Assembly (NCBI GenBank): GCA_036498205.1
Contig: DASXIC010000168.1
Span: forward strand, 1-51,746
Length of the DNA: 51,746 nt
Direction of reading: 5' to 3'
Origin: AV69 sp036498205
GTDB taxonomy: Bacteria; Verrucomicrobiota; Verrucomicrobiia; Chthoniobacterales; UBA10450
The notes below the pieces were generated by a model that worked only from the letters and a program-made list of their open reading frames with translations, was not told the origin of the DNA and ran no database searches. The position numbers were made by a program, and so were the translations under genes. This document shows positions 7,774 through 15,044 of the stretch, one piece after another; the first letter of the stretch is position 1, and each line of letters starts with the position of its first letter.

Positions 7774-8526
7774 ATGGGAACGCTGCGACTGGGAGTGAAC
7801 ATTGATCATATCGCGACCTTGCGACAGGCGCGGTATGCCTCCACGCCCGAGTCGAAGAACGCTGAACCCGACCCCGTATTGGCAGCTTCCATTTGCGAAC
7901 GGGCTGGAGCACATGGAATTACCGCGCATTTGCGGGCCGACCGCAGGCATATTCAGGATCGCGATATTGTGCGCTTGCGCGCGAGCATTATGAGCAAGCT
8001 CAATCTCGAAATGGGCAACACGCCCGAGATAGTGGACATCGCGATTCGCATCGTCCCGGATGACGTTTGTCTCGTCCCGGAAAAACGTCAGGAAATTACC
8101 ACCGAAGGCGGGCTTGATGTTGTTGCAAATCGCCGCGATCTCGCGCAAACGGTTCAGCGGCTGCACGCCGCGGGTATCCGCGTGAGTTTATTTGTCGATC
8201 CAGAGACGGAGCAGATCGATTGCGCAGCGGAGCTCGGTGTCGATATGATCGAATTGCATACCGGCAAATTGGCCAATGCGTTCACTGAAAGGATCGAGCA
8301 GCAGGAATTGGGACGCCTGCGCGCCTGTGCTCAGATGGCCGCGGAGCTAAAGCTGCAAGTAAACGCCGGACACGGCATCAATTATCGCAACATCGCTCTG
8401 GTGCAGAAAATTCCGCACCTGACCGAGCTCAACATCGGTCACTCGATCGTGTCTCGGGCAGTTTTCGTTGGATTGGAATCTGCTGTCCGTGAAATGCTTG
8501 CCTTGATGGAGAATTACCCCGGGTGA
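7774..8526 (+). CDS. pdxJ: Pyridoxine 5'-phosphate synthase
   Basis: Condenses 1-deoxy-D-xylulose 5-phosphate with 3-amino-2-oxopropyl phosphate to form pyridoxine 5'-phosphate, the last ring-forming step of DXP-dependent vitamin B6 synthesis in the cytoplasm. The family's signature blocks are all present: GVNIDHIATLRQAR at the N-terminus, ITAHLRADRRHIQDRD, the LVPEKRQEITTEGGLD loop, VSLFVDPE and the C-terminal VNAGHGINYRN. Length of about 250 residues is normal. I place the start at ATG 7774; an upstream in-frame TTG at 7765 adds only three residues. The stop overlaps the GTG of acpS by 4 bp, the common pdxJ-acpS operon order. Confidence 0.97.
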   Translation: MGTLRLGVNIDHIATLRQARYASTPESKNAEPDPVLAASICERAGAHGITAHLRADRRHIQDRDIVRLRASIMSKLNLEMGNTPEIVDIAIRIVPDDVCLVPEKRQEITTEGGLDVVANRRDLAQTVQRLHAAGIRVSLFVDPETEQIDCAAELGVDMIELHTGKLANAFTERIEQQELGRLRACAQMAAELKLQVNAGHGINYRNIALVQKIPHLTELNIGHSIVSRAVFVGLESAVREMLALMENYPG

Positions 8527-8903
8527 GCGTGCTTGGCGTCGGTGTTGACATTATCGAGACGGAACGGATCGAGCATTCGCTCGACCGGTTCGGCGAACGA
8601 TTTCTTCATCGCGTTTTTACCGATGGCGAGATCGCCTATTGCCAGTCAATGAAATACCCGGCGCGTCATTTTGCAGCGCGATTCGCGGCCAAGGAAGCTG
8701 TCTCGAAAGCTTTCGGCACCGGTATCGGCAAATCGATGGGTTGGCGCGATATCGACGTGCGAAAGAAACCTAGTGGCGAGCCATTCGTGGTTTTAGAAGG
8801 TGGAGCGAAAACCCTGGCTGCGGATCGAAACGTCCGTGGCGTTTGGATCAGCCTTAGCCATACCAATCATCACGCCGTGGCGATGATCGCTTTGGAGACG
8901 TAA
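8523..8903 (+). CDS. acpS: Holo-[acyl-carrier-protein] synthase
   Basis: 126 residues. Transfers 4'-phosphopantetheine from CoA to apo-ACP. The magnesium/CoA site is seen in GVDIIETERIEHSL (Asp near residue 9) and in ARFAAKEAVSKAFGTGIG (catalytic E/K pair), with the C-terminal SLSHTNHHAVAMI segment completing the fold. The start is GTG inside the overlapping GTGA of pdxJ, so translation is coupled. It converges with the DUF190 gene across a 36-bp gap without an obvious hairpin. Confidence 0.97.
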   Translation: MSVLGVGVDIIETERIEHSLDRFGERFLHRVFTDGEIAYCQSMKYPARHFAARFAAKEAVSKAFGTGIGKSMGWRDIDVRKKPSGEPFVVLEGGAKTLAADRNVRGVWISLSHTNHHAVAMIALET

Positions 8904-8939
8904 GCGCGGATTCTTTGGCAATCTCTCGTGCGCTCAGGG

Positions 8940-9284
8940 TTACTCTTTGCGCTCGACGTGGCGATAATCGATCACCTGGACGCGTTCTAGCGTCACTAAT
9001 CCGCCACTTAACATTTCCTCCAGCTTCGGGAGAAAAGCCTGAACCTTCGTTTCGCTATCCACAATCTCGATCACAATCGGCAAATCCATCGAAAGTCGCA
9101 AAATTTTCGCGGTGTGCATACGACTCGATTTGCCAAATCCCATCGGGCCGCGCAGCACGGTGGCGCCGGCGAGATGCAGCTCTCGCGCCTTGAGGACGAT
9201 CGCCTCATAAAGTGGTTTGTGATTCCAGCGATCGCTTTCGCCAATAAAAATTCGCAACAAAATCGAATCGCGCGGTACCTCCAT
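8940..9284 (-). CDS. DUF190 protein (CrcB-associated, PII-like fold)
   Basis: 114 residues of the DUF190 family: LLRIFIGESDRWNHKPLYEAI at the N-terminus, then GATVLRGPMGFGKSSRMHTA and LPIVIEIVDSE. DUF190 proteins have a ferredoxin-like fold related to PII signal proteins and are frequently encoded next to the fluoride channel CrcB. It lies 11 bp downstream of crcB on the same strand, so it is most likely co-transcribed under the fluoride riboswitch. Its biochemical role is not established; modulation of the channel or sensing of a small ligand is inference from neighbourhood. Confidence 0.88.
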   Translation of the reverse strand: MEVPRDSILLRIFIGESDRWNHKPLYEAIVLKARELHLAGATVLRGPMGFGKSSRMHTAKILRLSMDLPIVIEIVDSETKVQAFLPKLEEMLSGGLVTLERVQVIDYRHVERKE

Positions 9285-9295
9285 AAAATAAAGTC

Positions 9296-9685
9296 CTAAC
9301 GCTGGTTGAGATGCATCGCGAGGTAGTCACCCAGCCATACCGCCAGCAGGCAAAGAATGAATGAGGCTCCCGTGTTCAACAGGGCGTTGGACCATTCGCC
9401 TTCACGCGCCAGGGCCAGTGTTTGCAGGCTGAAGGACGAAAACGTGGTGTAACCGCCACAAAGACCAATCATGAAAAATTGACGGAAGGTCGGGCTCGCC
9501 AGCACCCGTCCATCCGGCCCGGTAAGGCAAGCGAAAAACCCGATTACCAAGGAACCTGTCACGTTCACCAGCAGCGTTCCGGCTGGGAACGTCTCGCCAA
9601 ATCTTTGCGCGATCGCTCCGGAGACCCAGAAACGCGCCACGGAACCACATGCGCCACCGATCGCGACAACCAAATAGCCGACCAT
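9296..9685 (-). CDS. crcB: Fluoride-specific ion channel CrcB/Fluc
   Basis: About 129 residues from the chosen ATG at 9685, with four hydrophobic helices. The family signature is complete: GGACGSVARFWVSG, the pore/Na+ site NVTGSLVIGF, and GLCGGYTTFSSFS with the polar track and phenylalanines that line the fluoride path. It works as an antiparallel homodimer in the inner membrane and lets fluoride leave the cell. ATG 9685 is favoured over the upstream 9715 start because AGGAG (9692-9696) sits 6 nt in front of it and because the longer start would lie inside the riboswitch expression platform. A single full-length gene is present rather than a split pair. Confidence 0.96.
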   Translation of the reverse strand: MVGYLVVAIGGACGSVARFWVSGAIAQRFGETFPAGTLLVNVTGSLVIGFFACLTGPDGRVLASPTFRQFFMIGLCGGYTTFSSFSLQTLALAREGEWSNALLNTGASFILCLLAVWLGDYLAMHLNQR

Positions 9686-9690
9686 AAAAA

Positions 9691-9723
9691 ACTCCTGATG
9701 CGCATCACCGCACATTCAGGAGT
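9691..9723 (-). terminator. Riboswitch expression-platform terminator that also masks the crcB ribosome binding site
   Basis: On the minus strand ACTCCTGA (9716-9723) pairs with TCAGGAGT (9691-9698), with an inner TGCG/CGCA stem, and a run of T follows (9686-9690). The ACTCCT strand is also the 3' end of the fluoride aptamer and the AGGAG of the second arm is the crcB Shine-Dalgarno. Fluoride binding would hold ACTCCT in the aptamer, preventing the terminator and freeing the ribosome binding site. Confidence 0.8.
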
Positions 9724-9782
9724 CATCAGCTCTGAAACCAGTCAGGGCGGTTTTCCGAATCAGGAAGGCAAACTCCATTGCC
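9716..9782 (-). promoter_or_regulatory. Fluoride riboswitch (crcB motif)
   Basis: Read on the minus strand the leader has the crcB-motif order: a first hairpin GGCA-ATGGAGTT-TGCC (9782 to 9767), the conserved AACCGCC, a CTGA/TCAG stem, and the conserved GCTGATGACTCCT 3' end. GGAGT in the first loop is complementary to ACTCC at the 3' end, which is the pseudoknot expected for this aptamer. The gene it controls is crcB, followed by DUF190. A weak promoter candidate lies upstream: TTGACG (9827-9822) with a 17-nt spacer to AATTGC, but the -10 is poor. Confidence 0.9.
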
Positions 9783-9907
9783 CGTGAACGTGGTAACCGC
9801 AATTCCTCGTAAACGCAAGCCCGTCAAAAGTTCCTAACCGTTGTCGCAACGAGGCGAGTGGAAACTGACTCATGGACGCTTCTCTTTGTTTTTGCTAGCT
9901 TCCGAGG

Positions 9908-10342
9908 ATGTTCGCTGGGTCGAAAGCACTGCGATTGCTTCTAACAATCGTGGTCATGCTTGCGTGGCTCGGCGCGAGCAATCATTGCGTGCTTGCCGCG
10001 CCCGCAAGAGAGCATCTGGCAAAAGGGGAAGATGGGATGCCTTCTAATTGTCCGATGCATCGACAGCGTGCCCCATCGCCGGAGAAGTCGAATGGCTGCG
10101 GAGATTTGCCATGTTGTAAGACGCTGCAGGCTACAACCGCCCTAACGGCCAAGTTGGTCCCGAAGCCGATTTGGCTCGGCTTGCTGCTGACATTCTTCCG
10201 GTCATCGATCGCTAAACCAAATGCTGAGGTAGCAAATCTGCTACCGTCTCTGGATACCGGACCGCCGGGCGCTAATAATTTTACCGAATCGGTTCTGCAA
10301 CGGAGCATTCTCGCTCACGCTCCTCCTCTTTTCCTGAGCTGA
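9908..10342 (+). CDS. Small exported Cys/His-containing protein, unknown function
   Basis: 144 residues. A signal peptide is clear (LRLLLTIVVMLAWLGASNHCVLAA). The mature part has clustered cysteines and a CPMH motif (SNCPMHRQ, then GCGDLPCCK), which suits metal binding, and a second hydrophobic stretch (PIWLGLLLTFF). I do not recognise the family. The two following genes encode a heavy-metal-binding-domain protein and a metalloid-type permease, so a periplasmic metal-binding role is plausible by context. The ATG at 9908 is preceded immediately by GAGG, which is too close to be a standard ribosome binding site; the start is therefore uncertain. Confidence 0.6.
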   Translation: MFAGSKALRLLLTIVVMLAWLGASNHCVLAAPAREHLAKGEDGMPSNCPMHRQRAPSPEKSNGCGDLPCCKTLQATTALTAKLVPKPIWLGLLLTFFRSSIAKPNAEVANLLPSLDTGPPGANNFTESVLQRSILAHAPPLFLS

Positions 10343-10385
10343 GCTGTAGTTGCCTCGTTCGAGGCAATCGCAGGCGTTCGCAAAG

Positions 10386-10406
10386 TCACGACACGTCGTG
10401 TCGTGA
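10386..10406. promoter_or_regulatory. Perfect 21-bp palindrome upstream of the metal cassette
   Basis: TCACGACACG-T-CGTGTCGTGA has perfect 10-bp arms around a single central T. It lies in the 196-bp gap between the small secreted protein and the heavy-metal-binding-domain gene. No T-tract follows, and perfect short-centre symmetry suits a dimeric regulator operator better than a terminator. No regulator gene is adjacent, so the binder is unknown. Confidence 0.5.
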
Positions 10407-10538
10407 CAACAACTTCACCTCAACCATTTCCTCAAAGTCACAACTGCCCATGGCAACACATAACCTGCATTTCACTCGAGCAACTGCGCGGACTTCGCGG
10501 GCTGTTGGCCAGTTGATTGCAAACGCTCTCAGTCAAAA

Positions 10539-12053
10539 ATGAACAGTCGCAATGCATTTGCAGTGATTGCCGCTGCTGCGCTGGCATACGCTTCAGCCGT
10601 AGTAGCGCAGCAGCAAGAAGCTGGACCGTCATCCACCGCGATCGTGCATCAGAAATACACATGTGTAATGCATCCTGAGGTCGTCAGCGACAAACCGGGC
10701 AAGTGCCCGAAATGCGGCATGGACCTCGTACCGATCAAACCGAAAGCGTCATCATATCCTCCCGGGCACGCCTCCCAGCCAATGCACGGCGAAATGCGTG
10801 ACATGCAAACGCCAAAACAGCAGATGTTGATGCAATCCTCCGTCAGCATTGCCGACCCAATGTCGCGCGAAAGCTCCGGCACCGCGTGGGTGCCGGACTC
10901 GACTCCGATGTACGGCAAGATGTTCATGTTTGGTGATGACATGCTCATGCTGCACGGCGGCGCTTTCCCGCGGTACACCAACGTCAGCACGCGGCGCGGC
11001 GACGATCGGATCGATGCGCCTAACTGGATCATGGGGATGTATTCCCATTCATTTGGCGATAATGCGCAGCTCGGCGCACGGCTGATGATGAGTCTCGATC
11101 CACTCACGGAAGGCGGCCGAGGTTACCCCTTGCTGTTTCAATCCGGTGAGTCATGGCACGATCAGCCTTTGCATGATCGGCAGCATCCGCACGATCTGTT
11201 CGACGAGTTATCGCTGAGTTACTCGCAAAGATTTACGGAAGATTTATCGGCTTACGTGTATTTCGGGTATCCGGGCGAGCCTGCATTGGGTCCGCCCACT
11301 TTCATGCATCGGCTCAGCGCGATGGATAATCCGGATGCGCCAATCGGCCATCACTGGGAAGATTCCACCCATATTACGTTTGGCGTGGCAACGCTCGGTG
11401 CGGTTTGGAAAAGCGTGAAAGTGGAAGGCAGCATTTTCACCGGCCGTGAGCCGGATGAAAACCGTTACGACTTCGACCGACCGCGCTTTGATTCAGCAAG
11501 CGGGCGCATTTCATGGAACCCTATCGATAATCTCGCCCTTCAGGTTTCGCATGGTTACATCAAGAGCCCGGAAGCGCTCGAGCCCGGCGTGAACCAGCAT
11601 CGGACCATGGCATCGATCATCTATAACAAGCCGCTCGGCCCCGATGCAAATTGGTCGACCTTTTTTTCATGGGCGCAAAACAACACCACCCACGAAGGGA
11701 AATCGACAGCTCTCATTGCCGAAACAAATTATCAGCGAGGTCGCAATACGATCTACGGACGCTGGGAGCGCGTGGAAAAATCCGGACACGAACTCGTGTT
11801 AATGGGGACCGATCTCGACCGCATCTTTCCAGTCTCCGGATATACAATTGGTTATGTCCGTGACCTGACGCATGGGAGCGGAATCGATATAGGCCTTGGC
11901 GGTCAGTTTACGTTGAACGATATGCCAAACCGGCTGGAGCGATATTACGGGAACGATTTGCCCTATTCATTTCAAGTTTTCCTGCGCCTGCGGCCATCGA
12001 AGATGCAAATGGGTGGAATAGACGGCGATCGCGAAAAGGTGATGAAGAAGTGA
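10539..12053 (+). CDS. Exported heavy-metal-binding-domain protein with outer-membrane-like barrel region
   Basis: 504 residues. A signal peptide (AFAVIAAAALAYASAVVAQ) is followed at about residues 38-68 by a heavy-metal-binding domain of the type found in copper efflux proteins (YTCVMHPE, then GKCPKCGMDLVPI). A Met/His-rich linker follows (HASQPMHGEMRDMQ; MYGKMFMFGDDMLMLHGG). The remaining 350 residues alternate polar and aromatic residues, with many short strands (e.g. LSAYVYFGYPGEPALGP, NTIYGRWERVEK) and a terminal strand YSFQVFLRLRP, which suggests an outer-membrane beta-barrel. It may bind and move copper or a similar soft metal. The stop overlaps the GTG of the permease gene by 4 bp, so the two are coupled. 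Confidence 0.7.
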   Translation: MNSRNAFAVIAAAALAYASAVVAQQQEAGPSSTAIVHQKYTCVMHPEVVSDKPGKCPKCGMDLVPIKPKASSYPPGHASQPMHGEMRDMQTPKQQMLMQSSVSIADPMSRESSGTAWVPDSTPMYGKMFMFGDDMLMLHGGAFPRYTNVSTRRGDDRIDAPNWIMGMYSHSFGDNAQLGARLMMSLDPLTEGGRGYPLLFQSGESWHDQPLHDRQHPHDLFDELSLSYSQRFTEDLSAYVYFGYPGEPALGPPTFMHRLSAMDNPDAPIGHHWEDSTHITFGVATLGAVWKSVKVEGSIFTGREPDENRYDFDRPRFDSASGRISWNPIDNLALQVSHGYIKSPEALEPGVNQHRTMASIIYNKPLGPDANWSTFFSWAQNNTTHEGKSTALIAETNYQRGRNTIYGRWERVEKSGHELVLMGTDLDRIFPVSGYTIGYVRDLTHGSGIDIGLGGQFTLNDMPNRLERYYGNDLPYSFQVFLRLRPSKMQMGGIDGDREKVMKK

Positions 12054-13150
12054 GCTGGCTTTGGATGAGCTTATATGATGCGGTCGCCATGCTCTGGATG
12101 ACGTTCTGGGCGCTGGTCCTTGGTTTTGTCATTTCGGGGTTCCTGCAAGTTTTCGTCAGCAAGGACCAGATGACGCGCGCCTTTGGTCGAACGAACTTGC
12201 GTTCGGTGATGATCGCGACCGGTCTTGGCGCTGCCAGTAGTTCTTGCTCATATGCGGCGGTGGCGGCTGCTCGGAGCGCTATTCAACAAGGGGCTGCGCT
12301 CGTTCCGGCGCTCGCCTTTATGTTTGCGTCGACTAACCTGGTCGCGGAGCTGGGCGCCGTTTTATGGCTCCTGATGGGCTGGCAATTTGTCGTTGCTGAA
12401 GCTTTCGGAGCCTTCGTGCTTATAGCGTTAATGTGGTTATTGATACGTCTGTTTTTTCCGAAAGAACTGGAAAACGAATTTCGTCGGAGAATTGCATCTC
12501 AGGTCGGGGAATCCTGTCACCAACACCACCACCACGGCGAAAAAACCCGGACGAAATGGGAGGCTGTGGCTACCGCGTTCGTAACGGATTGGTCGATGGT
12601 ATGGAAAGAAATCGCTGCCGGATTTTTGATCGCCGGATTTCTTGCGACCCTTCTGCCGAGCGCCTGGTGGGAAGCGGTCTTTATTCAGACCGGCTCGCCT
12701 TCGCTGCGCTTAATTGAAAACGCATTGGTCGGTCCGCTCATCGCGGTAATTTCGTTTGTGTGTTCGGTCGGCAATATTCCACTTGCGAGTTTGCTCTGGG
12801 CACACGGCATCAGTTTTGGCGGTGTCATCTCATTCATTTACGCTGATCTGATTGTGATTCCGATCATCATTATCTACGCGAAATATTATGGCGTACGAGC
12901 AGCGACTTGGATCACGGGGATTTTTTATATTGCGATGGTCCTTGCTGGAATCATCGTCGATCTCGTTTTTAACGCCCTCGGCTGGATTCCAATTGGATCG
13001 CGGCCACCCAGTGCAATTGACCACGCGCACATCATCTGGAATTACACGACGTGGCTGGATATCGTAGCTGCAGCGTTCGCGGCCTGGCTTCTGTTCTTAC
13101 ATTTTTCGTCTGGAAGAAAACAGGCTGCCCGCGTTCTCGCTCACCACTGA
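12050..13150 (+). CDS. COG0701/DUF318-type permease (ArsP-like) with a His-rich loop
   Basis: 366 residues with about eight transmembrane helices. The family's internal symmetry is visible: GLGAASSSCSYAAVAAARSAIQQGA in the first half and FVCSVGNIPLASLLWAHG in the second, the glycine/cysteine-containing membrane motifs shared by the DUF318/ArsP permeases that export organic arsenicals and are suspected in other metal(loid) traffic. The cytoplasmic loop between the halves contains CHQHHHHGE near residue 160, a probable metal-binding sensor or chaperone site. The GTG start overlaps the upstream gene. Substrate is not proven; the neighbour's copper-type domain hints at a soft metal. Confidence 0.85.
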   Translation: MSWLWMSLYDAVAMLWMTFWALVLGFVISGFLQVFVSKDQMTRAFGRTNLRSVMIATGLGAASSSCSYAAVAAARSAIQQGAALVPALAFMFASTNLVAELGAVLWLLMGWQFVVAEAFGAFVLIALMWLLIRLFFPKELENEFRRRIASQVGESCHQHHHHGEKTRTKWEAVATAFVTDWSMVWKEIAAGFLIAGFLATLLPSAWWEAVFIQTGSPSLRLIENALVGPLIAVISFVCSVGNIPLASLLWAHGISFGGVISFIYADLIVIPIIIIYAKYYGVRAATWITGIFYIAMVLAGIIVDLVFNALGWIPIGSRPPSAIDHAHIIWNYTTWLDIVAAAFAAWLLFLHFSSGRKQAARVLAHH

Positions 13151-13170
13151 TCGAAAAATGACGCGTTGCA

Positions 13171-13192
13171 CGTGAGGGAACGTTCCGTCACG
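13171..13192. promoter_or_regulatory. 22-bp near-perfect palindrome directly before metG
   Basis: CGTGA-G-GGAACGTTCC-G-TCACG is symmetric except for one G/G pair. It ends 10 nt before the metG start codon, covering the expected ribosome binding site region. It could be an RNA hairpin that limits translation or an operator. There is no T-tract, so it is not a standard terminator for the preceding permease. Confidence 0.45.
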
Positions 13193-13202
13193 TTCGGGAC
13201 CG

Positions 13203-14867
13203 ATGGCGAAAGCTTTTTTCATTACCACGGCGATCGACTACACCAATTCGGCGCCGCACATAGGTCACGCTTACGAGAAAGTCCTGGCCGATGTGATCGC
13301 ACGCTACCAGCGGCTGAAGGTGTTACCTGATGGCACGCGACAGCCCGTTTTCTTTATGACCGGCGTCGACCAACACGGCCAGAAGGTCCAGCAATCGGCC
13401 GAAAAACAGGGCGTGCCACCCGATCAATTCGTCGCCGGGGTGACGGAACAATTCGTCGCATTATGGGACAAATTAGACGTGCGCTACGACGCCTGGGCCG
13501 CGACCACGGATCCGCTCCACAAAAAATGTGTCCAAGGAATGTTGCAGCGGTTGCATGACGAAGGGAAAATCTACAAGGACAAGCAGGTTGGGTTTTACAG
13601 TATCCGACAGGAACAATTCTTGACCGACAAAGATCGGAATCAGTCGGGCGAATTCGGTCCTGAGTGGGGCGAAGTAGAGAAACGCCAGGAAGAGAATTAT
13701 TACTTCAAGCTCGAAGAGCACAAACAATGGCTGCTCGACCTGATCGATAAGCGGTCCGAGCAAGGCAATCCGTTCGTCGTTCCGGATTTCCGCGTAGCGG
13801 AGTTGCGCAATGCAGTTGAAAAGCTGAGCGGGAGCCGCCAGTCCGGCTCGGACCTTTGCATCTCGCGCCCGAAATCGCGACTGAGCTGGGGGATCGAGCT
13901 CCCGTTCGACCGTGATTATGTGAATTATGTTTGGTTCGACGCCCTGACCAATTACATCAGTTTCGCCGGCTACGACCCGGCAAAAACTTTCGAGGAGCAG
14001 CCGGCGGAATTCCGAGAGCGCTGGCCTGCGCTCCACGTCATTGGCAAAGATATTCTCGTCCCCGCGCATGGCGTTTACTGGCCCATCATGCTGCACGCAC
14101 TCGGGTTCCCCGACGAACAAATGCCAACACTATTGGTGCACGGCTGGTGGAACGTTTCCGGGACAAAGATGAGCAAGAGTCTCGGTAACGTGGTCGATCC
14201 CAATGCGCTTGTTGATAAATACGGAGCTGAGGCGGTTCGCTACTATTTAATGAGTGATATCGTCATGGGAAAAGACGCGGACTTTTCGGAAGATCGACTG
14301 GTAGCGCGGTTCAACAACGATTTGGCCAACTCGTTAGGTAATCTATTAAATCGAACACTTAATATGCTATCGAGGTATCGGGCCAGCGTTGTCAAGAAAG
14401 GCAACGAAGCTCTGCTTTTTGGTCGCGAAGGAGCGGCGTACGCGGCGCCCTTCGAACGTGTAGTTAGCGTCCTCACAAATACTTATCGGGTACAAATGGA
14501 TGGTGCATCGCACGCTGCGAACCAGTTCGACATCTCGCTCGCCCTGGGGTCTGCCATCGAAATTTGCACCCAATGTAACAGTCTCATTGAAGTTAAGGCT
14601 CCGTGGAAACTCGCCAAGGACCCCTCAGGCGCAGAAACGCTCGGGCCTGTTCTTTATCACCTGGCCGAGTCACTTCGCCTCATCGCGATTCTGATTTCGC
14701 CCGTATTACCAAAAGCAGCGCACGGAATTTTCGATCAGTTGAATTGGAAAATGGAGTTGAGCGGAAAAGAAGAACGCTTTTCCCTCGCCGACGCAGAGTG
14801 GGGGAAGTTGCCTGACGGACACGCCGTCGGAAAAGCAGTGCCATTGTTTCCGAGAATCGAAGGGTAG
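13203..14867 (+). CDS. metG: Methionine--tRNA ligase
   Basis: 554 residues. Charges tRNA-Met. Class I signatures are present: HIGH at residues 19-22 (SAPHIGHAY) and KMSKS at 322-326, with VHGWWNVSGT just before it and the YVNYVWFDALTNYIS methionine pocket. The connective-peptide region (YSIRQEQFLTDKDRNQSG) lacks the CxxC zinc knuckles of the E. coli type, so this is a metal-free-knuckle variant. There is no C-terminal tRNA-binding (EMAP-like) extension. It stands alone: a 52-bp gap with the palindrome precedes it and repeats follow it. Confidence 0.96.
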   Translation: MAKAFFITTAIDYTNSAPHIGHAYEKVLADVIARYQRLKVLPDGTRQPVFFMTGVDQHGQKVQQSAEKQGVPPDQFVAGVTEQFVALWDKLDVRYDAWAATTDPLHKKCVQGMLQRLHDEGKIYKDKQVGFYSIRQEQFLTDKDRNQSGEFGPEWGEVEKRQEENYYFKLEEHKQWLLDLIDKRSEQGNPFVVPDFRVAELRNAVEKLSGSRQSGSDLCISRPKSRLSWGIELPFDRDYVNYVWFDALTNYISFAGYDPAKTFEEQPAEFRERWPALHVIGKDILVPAHGVYWPIMLHALGFPDEQMPTLLVHGWWNVSGTKMSKSLGNVVDPNALVDKYGAEAVRYYLMSDIVMGKDADFSEDRLVARFNNDLANSLGNLLNRTLNMLSRYRASVVKKGNEALLFGREGAAYAAPFERVVSVLTNTYRVQMDGASHAANQFDISLALGSAIEICTQCNSLIEVKAPWKLAKDPSGAETLGPVLYHLAESLRLIAILISPVLPKAAHGIFDQLNWKMELSGKEERFSLADAEWGKLPDGHAVGKAVPLFPRIEG

Positions 14868-14869
14868 CG

Positions 14870-14908
14870 CACGCGTCTCGCGTGTTGGTTTCGGCGTCTC
14901 GCCGAAAC
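14870..14908. repeat. Two tandem hairpins sharing the GCG-TCT-CGC core
   Basis: CACGCG-TCT-CGCGTG (14870-14884) is followed after 3 nt by GTTTCGGCG-TCT-CGCCGAAAC (14888-14908). Both are perfect stems with the same TCT loop and the same flanking bases. They sit just after metG and could act as a transcription barrier between convergent genes, although no T-tract follows. The shared core suggests a dispersed-repeat origin. Confidence 0.6.
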
Positions 14909-14913
14909 CCTCC

Positions 14914-15004
14914 GTTATCCCGAGTGAAACGAGGGACCTCACATTTGATGACGATTATGTGAACATTCATGCGATCCCTCGCCGCCTGCGCGGCTCGGAA
15001 TGAC
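14914..15004. repeat. Dispersed palindromic repeat (CATCCCGAG family)
   Basis: The left arm GTTATCCCGAGTGAAACGAG plus GGGACC and the right arm GATCCCTCG ... GGCTCGGAATGAC form a long imperfect inverted repeat of about 90 bp. A shorter, decayed relative lies inside the methyltransferase gene at 4302. Together with the hairpins just upstream it fills the convergent metG/folC gap. Confidence 0.65.
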
Positions 15005-15044
15005 GCCGTTTTTTGCGCAGGTAGCGAATCGTGATGTGCTTCGG

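Noticed and set aside
7590..7805. 71-codon frame before pdxJ
   Set aside because: It overlaps the pdxJ start in another frame and has no recognisable features.
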